Below, piece by piece: positions 39,965 through 52,639 of a DNA stretch of 64,000 bases. This stretch comes from Gloeophyllum trabeum ATCC 11539 (taxonomy: Eukaryota; Basidiomycota; Agaricomycetes; Gloeophyllales; Gloeophyllaceae), in NCBI RefSeq assembly GCF_000344685.1, contig NW_006920414.1, forward strand, positions 1,846,361 through 1,910,360. Direction: 5' to 3'. Both the position numbers and the translations under genes were made by a program. Under the pieces are notes generated by a model. It saw only the letters and a program-made list of their open reading frames with translations, ran no database searches and had not been told where the DNA came from. The first letter of the stretch is position 1. Every line of letters begins with the position of its first letter.

Positions 39965-42462
39965 TCACAGCAAGGATGATTCATCCGCATTCAAGATGAG
40001 GAGGTTGAAGAAGCGTATCATCTCCAGGAACCCCTCGGCTCTCTTCGCTACAGGACGAGCTGAATTCACCGCATGTTTTGATTGACGGGTGGCATACCTT
40101 CGTTTACGGTGTGCGCTCCGTTATAGGAATCGCGCGCATCTTGGTGGCCATAGCGGAAGATGTGCTGCGTCAAGTTCCAGTAGTGTCTCGTATCTACTCA
40201 TCCGATTAGTTCAGGCACGACTGCAGCTCGCAAGTAACCTACCAGTATTACCTGCAAACGAGCAAGGAGATCAGGGCACACGATTCTTTGCCAGCACGTA
40301 TGACCTACCAAGTGACAAGCCCGGAGCTACGACTGCTCTGGTCTTCGACTCTCGTTCTCTGAATGAGCGTCCAAGTGTAGCCAGGATGGTTCCCGACATA
40401 AACTCATAGACGTCTCCGCTTGTGGGGGTGACCGGTGCAGGGTTCAGAGCATTGCCAAAGGCATCCGATAATCGGACGTGACCGGGATTGGACTCGTCCC
40501 CGTATAACGTCCCGAATGCGTCCAATGAGAGGTTGAATTTCTCCACAACTGGCTTGATTACGCCCGAAAAGCGGTCTTGAACTTCCTTGACAGAACTATC
40601 TGGCAGGTCAATCCTAATTCGCTGGAGGCTGGAGGGGTCGCTCGCACCTATAGTCAGCTATCCGATGGTTAACAATGACGTGAGCCTGCTCCGGCAGCGC
40701 ATTGACTTTGACGCCGCCTTCTATGACATCGACAGCTTGAGTAGTGCCAGCTATGGCTTTGAACGTCGGCAGCGACGCCACGAGTTCCGCCTCTAATTGC
40801 CTCAAGGCAGCATCGCTCTCCCTTGACTCCTTGATCATACGCCGGAGGGTCGCAGGGAGCTTCGAGTCATGCTCAGCGTGGCACTGTAGTTGTTTGTAGT
40901 ACGCCCCATCGCGGTAGAGGTGTGGTACGTGCGGGTTATCTTCGAGGCGTGTGATTAGGGATGCTAAGATGCCAATGCCCTGGGGGAAGGTTATGCGCGT
41001 CAGATTATCATTGTAGAAGATGGGTAAATGGAATAATCACGGTGTGCGCGGGAGGTCTACTGGAATGCCCGCCTGGAGTGTTGACCTCCATGCGAACGTT
41101 CAACTGACCCTTTTCGGCTACCGCAGGCTGAGACCAGATCAGCCCATTCTCTTCGGCGTACCCACCTAATGTTCTCATGCGTTGAAAGGCTTTAGAAAGA
41201 CATGACTAAACTACCCACCACCCTCGTCTACGAGCAGAGAAAACGAATCAGGGCCGTAGACAGATAGTAAGTGGTCTCTGATAGCAGTTGCGCCCTGAAC
41301 GGGTATCAAAATACTGCAGGTCGGTGAGCAACGTCAATTATAGGTCACCCACGTAGATACCGCCACGCTCTTCGTCGATACCGTATGCTAGCACAAATGT
41401 CCTAGTCGGCTCAAAGCCTTTCTCCAGCAAAGTTTCGACCGCAGTCCTTACGATAGGAGTCTGTCAGAGCATGACTGTGCCAAGCTCGCCCGTCGTTCAC
41501 TCACAGGCTGGCTATGAGACCTGACTTATCATCACAGGAGCCTCTGCCCCATATCCACTCGCCTGTAGGATCAATTACTCTCAACAGCAAGATTAGAACG
41601 ACTCGGGCAGAGCCTACCATCGTAATACCCCGAAAATGGGGGGTGAACCCAATGGTCGATCGTCACCGGGTCGACGGGCACGACATCTGCATTTCAAATC
41701 CAGGATACCATGAGCACAGGAGCGGTGAGAAAAGCTCCGGCAGAGTAAGATATCGACCTTGATGCGCAGTCAGTAAGACGGGCTTCAGGGATTCATCCTT
41801 CCCCTTCCAAGAGTATACAAGAGCGTAATGATTCACGGATGTCTTGTTCAACTTCGCGTGTCTACCAAGGTGACCATAAGTGGGATCCAGACATCATATG
41901 CGTCCGACGCACATGAGAGGAAATCGGTCAGCAAGGTAACTGTGCAGTTGATCGAGAACCTCCCAACGGGGATCTTCTCCAGGAGGGCTGTAGTCGTCCC
42001 ATGTCTGAGTTCTAGTTGGTCATAAGTCATGTCACTTTATTCACACTGCACGCGGGCGTACGGAATCCTGACAGCCCCTCCCAGGGACTCGTAAGCCTTC
42101 AGCTGGAACTCTCGATTCGCATGAACACCATCCAGAGTCTTCAGTAACTCTCCATGCTTGGAGGGGGTGATAGGGCGAGTCTGTGCGCACAGGAACTCGT
42201 CATTCTCCGACCCATAGATGGTAGAGGGTGATCCGGTACGAAGCGACCGTAGGAGCAATAGAACCAGCCCCAGCATGGCGAGTCGGGCTACCCATTTGTT
42301 GTGACCGCGCCTCTGTAGCTCCGGAGAGGTGTTCAACGCCTTATCGCACTGACATTCGCGACCCACGCCTTTCTCAGCGTTGTTAATCCCGACGGTGCTG
42401 TTGATACCCTTGCATGTGCAAGCAGCTTCTTGAGCGCTATTGCCCATATTGTTGCTTGCCAT
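39965..42462 (-). CDS. CPS1: Vacuolar carboxypeptidase S-type M20 metallopeptidase
   Basis: Zinc Gly-Xaa carboxypeptidase of the vacuole, M20A family. Starts at 42462 with a Cys/Asn-rich cytosolic tail, a single signal-anchor helix LAMLGLVLLLLRSL (about residue 62 on), then a luminal domain. Seen: ALVYSWKGKDESLKPVLLTA followed by HQ, DVVPVDP, GRGSCDDKSG (bridging Asp plus second Asp) and DEERGG (catalytic Glu). The dimerisation part has VNTPGGHSSRPP, VNALPEQAHVIVNHRI, SGDVYEFMSGTI and, near the end, the histidine ligand region FRYGHQDARDSYNGAHTVNE. Ends FLEMIRFFNLLILNADES. About a dozen short exons. Metal ligands look intact. Divergent from the aspartic protease. Confidence 0.9.
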
Positions 42463-43222
42463 ACCGTATGCCTTTAGACAGATGAGGCGGTGTTACTTGT
42501 AATTGGGCGTTAGGGAGAGCGATCCGCTCGGCCACCCGGCCATCGCAATGTTGAGGAAGCATTGTACGCGGAAATAGCCGACATGTGGCGGAGGAGCGTC
42601 GACGTCGGTAAAGTGGAAGACGCATGCCGACATCGACGTCGACGAAGCTTGCGACATCCCGTTAACCAAGCTTGCGCTAAACCGTGATAACGCTAGCCGC
42701 CGAAGTTTTCTGCTATGAGCTCGTCGCTCGGTCCGAGCTAAGCTTCACATCACATTACAAGAGTCGCCGGAATTAATTCTACAGTGGTACTACTGGTCGC
42801 CTATGCACCGGTGATGCTCGTTCCACTTTCTTATCGGCCGTTGGCCGACGAGGGTGAACATGCATCAACGCTGCATAAGTACTACCTGTCAGCCTATCCC
42901 TAATCATCGTAGTTTCCCGAGAAACCCCAAGATACCCGTCTATTATCCTATGCGGGGAACAGTGCGTCTTCTTGCTTCTCAACGGTAAAAAAACCAGCCG
43001 AATAAACCTATGATTCCGATCTTTAGCCTCACCTTCGCGACATTCCTGCGCTTTGTGCATAAAAATAGTTGTACCCCAAGCATGATCCTCGAAGCTGTAC
43101 AACGACATGCATCAGGCAGGCAGGCGGACTCACTCCACAATTGCACGCGCAGTCTTCATTCCGGACACGAGACTCCCGGACAGACATATTCCGAGGCCGA
43201 AATGAGTCTATGCGAGCTATGG

Positions 43223-43230
43223 TATAAAAG
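43223..43230 (+). promoter_or_regulatory. TATA box of the aspartic protease gene
   Basis: TATAAAAG, 80 bp upstream of the start at 43310, with a CT-rich start region in between. A strong TATA suits a regulated secreted enzyme. Confidence 0.7.
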
Positions 43231-43309
43231 ACCTGACAAGTTGTAGCCAGTACCTCACCGCTCACAGGTCTTTCCTCTCGTAGCACTTGTTCTACGTTCC
43301 TCCGTCGAC

Positions 43310-44825
43310 ATGCGTTTCTCGACTGCCACCGTCCTTGCTGCTCTGCCCTTCCTGGTTGCTGCCGCCCCTACGGCGCCCAAGGTTGGCACCAAGATTCCCC
43401 TCCAAAGACGGTCTGGCTTGGTCAACCCCGACGGTACGGCGAACGCTCAGGCCCTAAAGAACCACTTAGCCTATGCTACTGGGTTTGTACCAGACTATCA
43501 TCTGGGATGCGCGATGCTCATACACATCTTTCTTGCTTAGTAAAATTGCGAAAGGTTTCGCGACCTACGAAAGGAACACCGGTTCGGCACACCCGCTAGC
43601 TGCTAAGAAGGCCAGCAAACGGGACACCGGGAGCGACTCCCTCACCGATGATGCTGAGCAGCTGTGGTACGGCAGCATCTCCGTCGGTACCCCTGCCAAG
43701 GAGTTCACTGGTATGCCAAATTCTACGGTACATCAGGCAGGAACTGAACCTCATCAACGCAGTGGACTTCGACACGGGTAGCAGTGACTTGTTCCTGCCG
43801 GGCCCTGACTGCTCGGAGAACTGCTCGGGACACAAGACATACGACCCCGACTCAAGTTCCACCTCGTCCGACCGTAACAAGGACTTCTCTCTGCAATACG
43901 GGGACGGTTCCACCGTCTCTGGCGAGCAGTACACCGACACAGTGACCATTGCAGGTCTCACTGTATGTTCATGCGCTTCTATGTTCCGGACGGCCCTTGA
44001 CCCGCTGTACAGGCCAAGAAGCAGGCTTTGGGAGCGGCCGACCAGTACTCTACTGGGTTCGCCTCTGACAACTTCCCAGCGGACGGCTTGTTGGGCATGG
44101 CCTTCAAGTCCATCTCGGAGTACAACGCCAACCCCTTCTTCCAGACGCTCGTCGCCGACGGCGTGACGTCGGATCCCGTCTTCGCGTTCAAGCTGTCCAA
44201 GTCCGGCGCCGAGCTCGACCTCGGTGGGACCGACTCCAGCAAGTACTCGGGCGACTTCACGTACGCCCCGGTCACTCAGGAGGGGTACTGGCAGGTCGAC
44301 CTTGATGCCGTGAGCGTCGGCGGCAAGAAGGCCGTTACTGGCCTCTCCTCCATCATCGACACTGGCACCACTCTTATCGTCGGCGACTCTGATAACGTTG
44401 CCCAGCTTTACGACGCCATCGATGGTGCCCAGGATGCTTCCGAGACCATCGGACAGGGATACTACACTGGTAAGTTGACGGCCACCCGCGACTTATGTGG
44501 CGCTCAAATGATCTGACCTTCGGATCCTTTTCAGTTCCCTGCGATTCTATCCCCACTCTCAGCCTCACGTTCGCTGGCAAGTCATTCGACGTCTCGCCAG
44601 ACACTTTCAGCTTGGGTGCCGTACAGGAGGGCTCGTCTGACTGTGTCGGCGGTGTCGCTGCTCAGGATGGTCTTGGTGGTAAGCGTCTCTACTGCTCTCG
44701 CGGAGTACCCAATGCTCACTCCTTCGGTGCCAGACTTCTGGATTGTCGGCGACGTCTTCTTGCAGAACGTTTACACCGCGTTCGACGTCGGCAACAGCCA
44801 GGTCGGATTCGCTGAGTTGGCTTAA
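43310..44825 (+). CDS. Pepsin-like A1 aspartic protease (polyporopepsin-like)
   Basis: Secreted or vacuolar acid endopeptidase made as a preproenzyme. Signal peptide MRFSTATVLAALPFLVAAAP (1-20), a propeptide with AKKASKRDTGSDS near the maturation site, then LWYGSISVGTPAKEF. First catalytic Asp in VDFDTGSSDLFLPG, a disulfide pair CSENC, flap YGDGSTVSG, FPADGLLGMAFKSIS and second catalytic Asp in SSIIDTGTTLIVGD. It ends FWIVGDVFLQNVYTAFDVGN and FAELA. About seven exons; the last intron lies near 44683-44730. Both DTG motifs and the flap Tyr are intact. The organisation resembles the basidiomycete milk-clotting protease group (family knowledge). Confidence 0.94.
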
Positions 44826-45217
44826 ACGCATAGAATCAAAGGGTAGTAATGTAACCTTATTTGTAGCTATAAATTATCGACCCTCCGGCTGCTGCTGCTT
44901 GTACTACGTGCTTGTGTCACTCGGGACTACGTCTTACGATGTTCTTACGTCTCTTCAATTGATCATCTTACATCTGCTCTTCGTGCGATCTACCTCGTAA
45001 CAGGATGTCTGGATGAATGTACACTGACTCATTATCTGAAATTGTATAGATGATAGGTCTGATAACACATCGTTTGGGATCAAGGACAAATGGGGCGTAA
45101 AGGGATACAGATTTCAGTGCATAGAACCTGAGATAGAATGGATGCTGCTAAGTAAAACAATGCGGACGAGACCAGAGACTCCTTGATTCGAAACCGGAGC
45201 AAGACGGGAGACAACGC

Positions 45218-45815
45218 TCAGAAGACGCTGCCTTCCGGAGGCTGGGGAAGCTTTCTATTGTTGAAGGACGCCATCTCCCTAGAGTAGTATTGTTAGTAAC
45301 GCGCTTACGAAAGCACACTGAAGTGCACTGACTTCCTAATCTCCACGAGCACCGTTTCAATGCTGTGATTCCGGTTCCAGTGCGCCAGAACGGGCAATTT
45401 GGACGGGTCCACCTTGCCGTCGGTTTGACTCACGAAAGGCAGGTTCACCTTCGAGATGAACTGGACAGTGGGGGGCCGTTCAGGGTAGTCATCGCCGCAG
45501 TGGATCTTCAGACTGTATATGCGGTTCTCGTGCACGGTCTGCCACAAGGGTCCGATCGAAGTCAATCAGCCAAACGGGAGCGGTGAATCAAAAGGGCACA
45601 TCTGCGTACATGACCAGGGCCGATAATGGTCCCATTCCAGCTGCTCATCAGCATATCGTCACCGTCCTCCAGGCCATATGAACAGGACCCATCGCCGATA
45701 CCCTTCTCGCCCTTCTCGAGCTCCTCAAGGAGGCGGAAGTTACGCGGTACTGCGGAACGCGTAGTCAGCTCTAAAGCGCAGTTTCTGCAATAAAAGATGA
45801 CATACTCTTGGCCAT
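45218..45815 (-). CDS. MMS2: Ubiquitin-conjugating enzyme variant (UEV, MMS2-like)
   Basis: Catalytically inactive E2 variant that pairs with Ubc13 to build K63-linked ubiquitin chains in DNA-damage tolerance. Starts at 45815 with a 10-nt exon (MAK plus one base), then [87 protein letters not shown] and a last exon [19 protein letters not shown] (stop at 45218-45220). As in all UEVs, the active-site cysteine is missing: the HPN-Cys loop is replaced. Length is about 140 residues, normal. Head to head with HSE1 (168 bp). Confidence 0.94.
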
Positions 45816-45983
45816 GGACGCGAGGTTGTGGCAGAAAGCAGAGCAGGGCTGACCGGTGTGGCGGCTTCGAGCACCGCATTTCTGACCAGGCGCGTAATTC
45901 GATCGGCATTCGCCGCCAGCCCGCCTGACGCGCAGCGGTCGACATCATCAGGATCGCACTCGCAGCCAACCTCGACGACGACC

Positions 45984-48900
45984 ATGTTCAAGGCAGGCCA
46001 ACCGAACCCGTACGACGAGATAGTCGGTGAGCTGTGACTCCTTTATTGCCAGCTGTGGCATAAGTTGCTGAGGGGTATCTCCTAGTCAAGACTACTGATG
46101 AGAATCTGACCTCCGAGAACTGGGAACTAATATTGAATCTATGTGATAAAGTACAAGATGAGGGGGAGACAGGGCAAGTAGTATTGCAGTGACCATATAG
46201 CTTGGAGTGCTTACCTTGCGACACAGAGCCCGCAATGTTATCGCGTCCGTCATCAAGCGGTTGGCCCATCGCAATCCCAACGTGCAGCTATATTCGCTGT
46301 CTCTGGTGGAGTCGTTGCAGAAGAACTGCGGAATTGAAGTCCATCGCGAGATCGCCTCTCGTGCATTCACTCAAGCGTTGGAGAAGCTAGTGACCGATCG
46401 GGTATGCACTGTGAAGCATGATACGGATGCCGCAACTCAAGTCTTGATCCCAGACGTCCCACGACAAAGTACGGCGGAGAGCATTATCACTCATTGCAAC
46501 ATGGACTGCCGAGTTCGAGAAAGACCCTAGCCTGGGGATCATGGAGGATTTATACAACAATCTGAAAGCCAAGAGTCCGTGGCTTCACATTGACAGCCGG
46601 GATCACATAGGACTGACAACGCCTTAGATTACAGATTTGAGACTCCTCAGGAGCCTCCGCCGCCCGACGTAGATGACGAGATTCGTCGCAAGGAAGAAGA
46701 GGAGCTCCAGCGTGCTCTAGAGATGTCCGTTCAGGACAAGGGTGGCCGCACCCAGTGGGCTGAATACTCTGCTTACTCCTCCAGTGGCGCTGGCGGATCG
46801 TCCTCCAGCGCTGGTTACGGTGCTTCCCCCTCCACGTCTGGGGCCGGCTCATCCGCAGCAGCGGGTTCGTCGTCCTCATACCGACGGGACAGCTACGCCC
46901 AGCCATCCACCCCGAGCTACGCGGGCGGATACGCTCCCGCTGCACGTCCTGACATCTCGCGTGGCCAGACACCAGCTGCTATTTCTTCGGTGACGTCTTC
47001 AGCCTCGTCTTTCGGACCGGCTCCCAGTACGTCGCCGCCCGCGCCTGCATCCCAGCCGATCGTCACCAGAGTTCGCGCGTTGCATACATTCGAGCCCTCT
47101 GAGCCCGGCGAGCTGGCATTTGAGAAGGGTGATATAATCAAGGTCGTGGATAGGGGTTATAAGGACTGGTGGCGTGGCCAGCTGAAGGGGCGCACTGGTA
47201 TTTTCCCAGTCAACTATGTTGTGAGTAACATTCGCTTGCTATTCTGGCACAGCGACCATAATCACCTTTAGGAACCTTTGCCCGAACCTACTCCTGCCGA
47301 GTTGGCCAGAGAGGCAGAGCAAGAAGCTGCTGTTTTCTACCAAGCTATGAACGTCGACCGGTTGCTCACTCTTTTGCGGCACCTTGATCCTGCGAAGGAC
47401 AACCTTGCCGACAATGAGGAGATCCAAGTGAGCACATGTTTCTAACTATAACGTGATCATGACTCATTATGGACGACCACAGGAACTCTATAGGCAGTGT
47501 ATGTCCCTCCGCCCGAAAATCGTGAAATTGATCGAGAAATACAGCCAGAAGCGAGGTAGGCCTTCAGAGCATATGATGGAAAACATGCGGGCCCTGAGCT
47601 GCTATTTCCGTAGCGGATCTGATATCCATGAATGAAGGCTTTATCAAAGCCAGGACTATCTACGAGCGTATGATGGAAGAAAGTTTAGCTCGCCACACCC
47701 AAGGTACCTCATTCCAGTTCTACCAAGATGGTAGCGTTCTCACTCCATAACCGCGTCCTAGGGTACGACGGATACCGTCCTGCAGCCGCGTATCAGCGGC
47801 CGGCCAGTACCGCCCCGGGCCAGGACTATGGTCCTCAAGCGTATGGCTGGAACCCAACCGTATACAATCAGCCAGGGTACAATGCATACCCTGCCCCGGC
47901 GGCGCCGTACGTGCCCGGGAAGGAAGGCGGATACCCGCCTTCTCAGCCAGCGCAGCAGCAGTACGCCGACCCTAACGCGTATGCGGGGCAACAGCCTGGC
48001 ACGTACCCCCAGCAGCCGTACGGGAACCTGTCGCGTGGATCGTCGTATATCCCTCCGCAAACTGAAGCGGCTCCGACTCCGTACTCTGCGGCGCAGCCGA
48101 CACCTGCCCCGCAAGCCCAGGCGGTTCCGTACGCTGCAGCGCCGGTGCAGCAGCAGACTACACCCACTCAGCAGGCTCAGAATTCAGCTCACGTAAGACA
48201 AGCCTCGCTCTCGCAGTCACAAATCCAGCCGCAGCCACAGCCCCCGGGTCAGGCGCAACCCGAACCGCAGCGACAGCAGTCTGGCGGGCCGCCGCAGGGA
48301 CCGCCGTATATGTATGACCCGTCGACAGCGTACCCCGATCCGAATGTGCAGGCGTGGGCGCAGTACTATGCCCAGGGCGGGAAAGACCCGACCGGCTCTG
48401 TGTACTTTATCTCCGTACCGGGGGTAAAGGAACCTCCGCCGCAGACTCCTGGTAGTGCAACTCATCCTGGTCCGCAGTCGGAGGGAGGATATAATCCTTA
48501 TGCTCAGCTTAGTGGACAGCATTCGAGCACTGATCTCACAGGCTCGGGATATGCAGGGCAACAGCATCTCAATGGTTCGCAGACCAGTCTCGGAACGCCG
48601 TCACCGTACCAGACGGCTCCGGCATCTGCAACGGATCTTAATGGTCCTCAGCCCGGCCCCGGCGAATCTCAGCTGGGAAGGCATCCGTCCATTGCATCGA
48701 CTGTTGTGCCCCATAATGCGCCCCATTCCCCCTCTGCCGTCGGCACATTCAGTCAGCAGCAGGAGAACATTCGTGTAGGGTCCCCGCTCGCGCAGTCGTT
48801 CCATCAACAGGGCGACGGCGTTGGTGCCTCTGCGCCGCCAGGTCAAGATCAGCATCATGTCGGAGGGTACATGAACGGTGTAGACCCGTATTCCCCGTCC

Positions 48901-49050
48901 GCTGCTGCCCCTGCGCCTGTCCCGAAGAGCCCAGGTGTGGGCGGAAACGAGTCAGGATGGCCTGGATACGGCGGGGCGCCTGGGCTAGCATCGCAGTTCA
49001 ACGCTATGCATATAGCGCCACGAGAGAGTGCCCCGGCTCCGGCACAGTAA
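45984..49050 (+). CDS. HSE1: ESCRT-0 subunit HSE1 (STAM-like)
   Basis: Ubiquitin receptor that with Vps27 sorts cargo into multivesicular bodies at endosomes. Starts [16 protein letters not shown] at 45984. The VHS domain is spread over exons ([64 protein letters not shown]). The UIM is [18 protein letters not shown] (about 46690-46735). A Ser/Gly linker follows, then an SH3 domain [20 protein letters not shown] to [11 protein letters not shown], a GAT-like helical core [18 protein letters not shown] and [20 protein letters not shown]. The tail of about 430 residues (47740-49050) is Gln/Pro/Tyr-rich and disordered. The adaptor set is complete. Confidence 0.94.
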
Positions 49051-49798
49051 GAGGGTGATGGCGCAGGGAGAGAACGGTCTGGATAACTTAGTTCACGGAC
49101 TTGAGTGGGGACCCGAGAGGAAGATCTGTCCCGGCGAACAACCCGATGGACAGCAGCTTGCTCTTGGACCCTTGTGCGCGTTGTTATTTTGTCAGTCGTT
49201 TCTGTACGAAGTATACTGTTCTAAAACTCTTGTACCGGATTCATACTTCTATGACAGTTGTTGGTTGGGCTGCTGAAGATTGGCCGTCTCACCAGATTCC
49301 TAAGGCGTGAACGCGTCAGCTTCGCGTAGAATCCGCATCGCTGTCCTGACATATGTTCTGGGGTTGATATAGCAGGCGCGTGCCGTCTTTATCTGTGACG
49401 GAAGGGAGTCGCAGAACGACGGCTGGGTAGTCCACGGCTTGATGCTATCCAGGATCGCCTCCTATATTCGTTCCCAACTCAAACCGCGTGCTACGTACTT
49501 CCTGTCCATCTACTCCTAGAGCTTGACATTTTATAATCGTGGCACGTCCCCTGGTCATCATTTCTTAACTCGTGATGTTCTAGCACCGAGAAGAGTATTG
49601 ACATGTCCGGTACGGTCACAGCAAAATCTGGAGTGCTGTACATACCAGCTATTCAGGGCATTGGTAGCCCTGAACACGTTACCGGAAACCCTACCGTAAG
49701 TACTATTCTTTAGGCTTCGTCGACGCGTCGGTGGCATTCTGTAATATCACGTGACCCTGAGCAGCGCGTCGCGTGACAGATGTCACATTAGGACGTGT
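49051..49798. other. Intergenic, HSE1 3' side
   Basis: No gene recognised. HSE1 3' UTR and A+T-rich DNA up to the MITE. Confidence 0.5.
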
Positions 49799-49806
49799 GG
49801 AATAAT

Positions 49807-50325
49807 AGGACCCCTGAAAAAACCGATGGAGGTTAGATACCAGAAGACCTGTTTTCCTTCATTTTTACCGGGACCGAATTTTGCCCAATTTGGCCGTTTT
49901 TAACGGGACGCGATACCAACCTAGCCATCGGGCTCCAGATTTACCGGGACCCAGGTATCCGACCTCCGGATTTTGATCCCGCTACAAGGGTTTATTTCAC
50001 CCCAATTTAATCCCAATATGGCATGCTCAGCCACAATTTGCCGTATATGGGCTAATACTTGCCTAAACGGTGCAATTTCCCTTCGAATATTCATTATGGC
50101 AATTGTGGCTGCACAAGCGAGTGATTGAGGACCGGAAGAAGCCTGGTATATACCACACTGGTATCTGACCTTGGGATATTGTGCCTCACATTTACCGGGA
50201 CTCAAGTATCTGGCCTCTTGGGCGCTTCTCCACTTTTTACCGCAACTGTATCTAACATACGGCCTTCAGACCCGGCTTTTTTACGGAATTGGTATCCAAC
50301 CTCAATCGGTATTTTCAGGGGTCCT
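49807..50325. mobile_element. Non-autonomous hAT-type MITE, 519 bp
   Basis: Inverted ends: left AGGACCCCTGAAAA, right complement AGGACCCCTGAAAA, continuing with ACCGAT-GAGGTT-GATACCA in both arms. Bounded by an exact 8-bp target duplication GGAATAAT (49799-49806 and 50326-50333). Subterminal repeats of the form TTTACCGGGAC followed by GTATC-xACCTC occur in both arms. No transposase inside. The first eight terminal bases AGGACCCC equal those of the 608-bp element at 4935, although the internal repeats differ. Confidence 0.88.
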
Positions 50326-50505
50326 GGAATAATCCGATCTTGCTCTTGACTCGAAGCTTCGCACCATATGATGATCAGGTATTCTTGGGTTTTCTTGGTG
50401 GGTCTTGCGCACATGGTAGTGCGGGCAACAATGCGACGATTTGCACGAATGACACTCCTATATGACTGCATTCCGCTTCTCCGGATGCTTTCATTACGAG
50501 CACGG

Positions 50506-50513
50506 TATATAAG
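50506..50513 (+). promoter_or_regulatory. TATA box of the GH71 gene
   Basis: TATATAAG, 81 bp upstream of the ATG at 50594 and 180 bp downstream of the MITE end. Confidence 0.65.
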
Positions 50514-50593
50514 GGAGTTGGGGCCATAGAGTATGAGCATGTCGGTCGGATCGATACCCACTGTATACTTGCAGCTGGAAGTTATCCTGTGCG

Positions 50594-52277
50594 ATGGTCA
50601 GCCTGCTCAGCGTCGCGTGGGCCTGTGCTGCACTATGCTCTTTCGCTGAAGCGCGGAGCGTGATTGCTCATTTCATGGTAAGATATATGTTTCCATTCAT
50701 GCATAAGAATCCTATAACTTGGGAATGTTATCCAGGCACAAAACTCATATTCATACTCGGTCTCGGACTGGACGAATGATATCAAGACGGCTCAATCCAT
50801 CGGTATCGAAGGGTTCGGTAGGTGGCGATCTCCGTCCAAGACAAGATCCAATAGTTGACGAGAAAATACGCTAGCTTTGAACGTAGCCGTCGATGACTAC
50901 GAAACGAGCCGCATCGCCGACGCCTACACCGCCGCCGAAGCCCTCGGCTTCAAGCTGCTCTACTCGTTCGACATGTCCTACCAGTGGTCGCAGGACGCCA
51001 TCGTTTCGCTCGTTGTCGCGCATGCGTCTAGCCCGTCGACGTACCTGTGGAAAAACCAGGTTCTGGTATCCACCTACTCCGGAGAGAACAATTGTAATGA
51101 TTTCTGGGCGGGCGTCAAGAGCAGCTTGCAAAGTCAGGGGATCAGTATTTCGCTCGCGCCAGCGTTCACGAGCTACCGTGACCCGTCTAAGGCGGATAGC
51201 GTGTTCTCCAACTTTCCCGCTATTGACGGGTTCTTCAACTGGTGGTCTTGGTATGCAGTGTTCCTGCTCTTCAACTAGTGTGCTTTTGACCGTGCTACGT
51301 ATACCAGGCCGGACGATGTCGACGCGAAACTAACCACCGACACTGATGTCGCCTACCAATCCGCCTTAAAGGACGCAGGCCGTTCTGGCCCTTATATCAT
51401 GGGTACGTTCCGCCAGAATGGTACAAACTCTGATCTCAACTAGACCGCATATAGCCGTGTCACCTTGGCAGTTCAAGAACCTCGGAGACCCCAACAACTG
51501 GGTGGAGCTGAGCGATGACCTCTGGAACTACCGTTGGCAACAGGCTCTCCAGGTCGCCCCCGACATTGTCGAGATTGTCACCTGGAACGACTATGCCGAG
51601 TCGCATTACATGTAGGTCGGAGCATCTATTCTAAACACGAAGTGTAGTGCTGACTCGCTTGCCTGGAAGTGGGGACATCAATCCGAACGTGGACCTTGGT
51701 ACCCTCGCACCGAACTATGTGAACGGGTTCGTGCATGGGGACTGGCGGATCCCTGCACAGTATTACATCCAGAACTACAAGAATAACACAGCACCGAGTA
51801 TTTCGGTAGGCGTTGACCCTGCTTTTAGGTACAACTTCGGCCGCTAATGCACCTTTGTGAAATTTTCATAGACTGACACTGTCGTATTCTGGTACCGTGC
51901 CCATCCGAAGGGCGTCACCTGCAGGTACGCCATCTCTTGTGCATACCCTTTGTATGCATTTCTGATGTGACATGTCCCACAGTACTGGGACCCTCCCCCG
52001 CAACGCCGCTTTCCCTGCCGACGCGGTGTTCGCCATGGCCATCCTCTCATCTCCCGCAACGATCTCCCTTGACATCGGCTCCAATCACGCAGAGTTCCAA
52101 GCCGATGCCGGAGTGACCATGGGCTCCGTGCCCTTCCCAGCAGAGGACTCACAGATCCCGTACATCCAGATAATCAGGAACGGAAATAAGATCGCTGACG
52201 GGTATGGGAGTATGTATGTGACGAATGCGTGCAGTTATTATAACTTTAACCCGTGGGTGGGGAGCATTAATGCTTAG
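50594..52277 (+). CDS. Glycoside hydrolase family 71 alpha-1,3-glucanase (mutanase)
   Basis: Secreted enzyme that cuts alpha-1,3-glucan of fungal cell walls. Signal peptide MVSLLSVAWACAALCSFAEA, then AHFM (the usual GH71 opening), VSDWTNDIKTAQSIGIEGF, NVAVDDYETSRIADAYTAAE, LGFKLLYSFDMSYQW, STYSGENNCNDFW, INGFFNWWSW-type IDGFFNWWSW, YIMAVSPWQFKNL, QVAPDIVEIVTWNDYAESHY and GDINPNVDLGTLAPNYVNGF. The acidic residues of the D-M/E-S segments typical of the family are present. A C-terminal beta-rich part (from about 51870) ends SMYVTNACSYYNFNPWVG. About seven exons; the acceptor before GDINP is a plain GGAAG. An additional role in self wall remodelling is inference. Confidence 0.93.
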
Positions 52278-52639
52278 CGGGGGTGCGCGAGTGCCAGTGG
52301 GGCAATTGAACTCGTATAGTCTATGGCGTTGTAGTGTTACTTTCATTCACACGGTCAGTTATCCATAGGTGTTTCGTACAGTTCCTCCCACCCAACGCAT
52401 TTGAGCAGTTGCCTACACCTCCATTTCCACTCGGAGTGATATGGCTCGGTTTGTCTTGGGCACTGCTTGGCAATTTAAAGAAACCAGGTACTCATTTGGA
52501 CATAGGCAAGCTAAATATGGGTATCTGTGGCTGAGGCTCCTATGTTCGATGGCAGAATGGGTCCTATGAATAAGCTGAAAGTCGAGAGAGCATACTTCGT
52601 CCCCTCCTTCACCTCCGGAGATGAGGGAGGCAAAACAAA

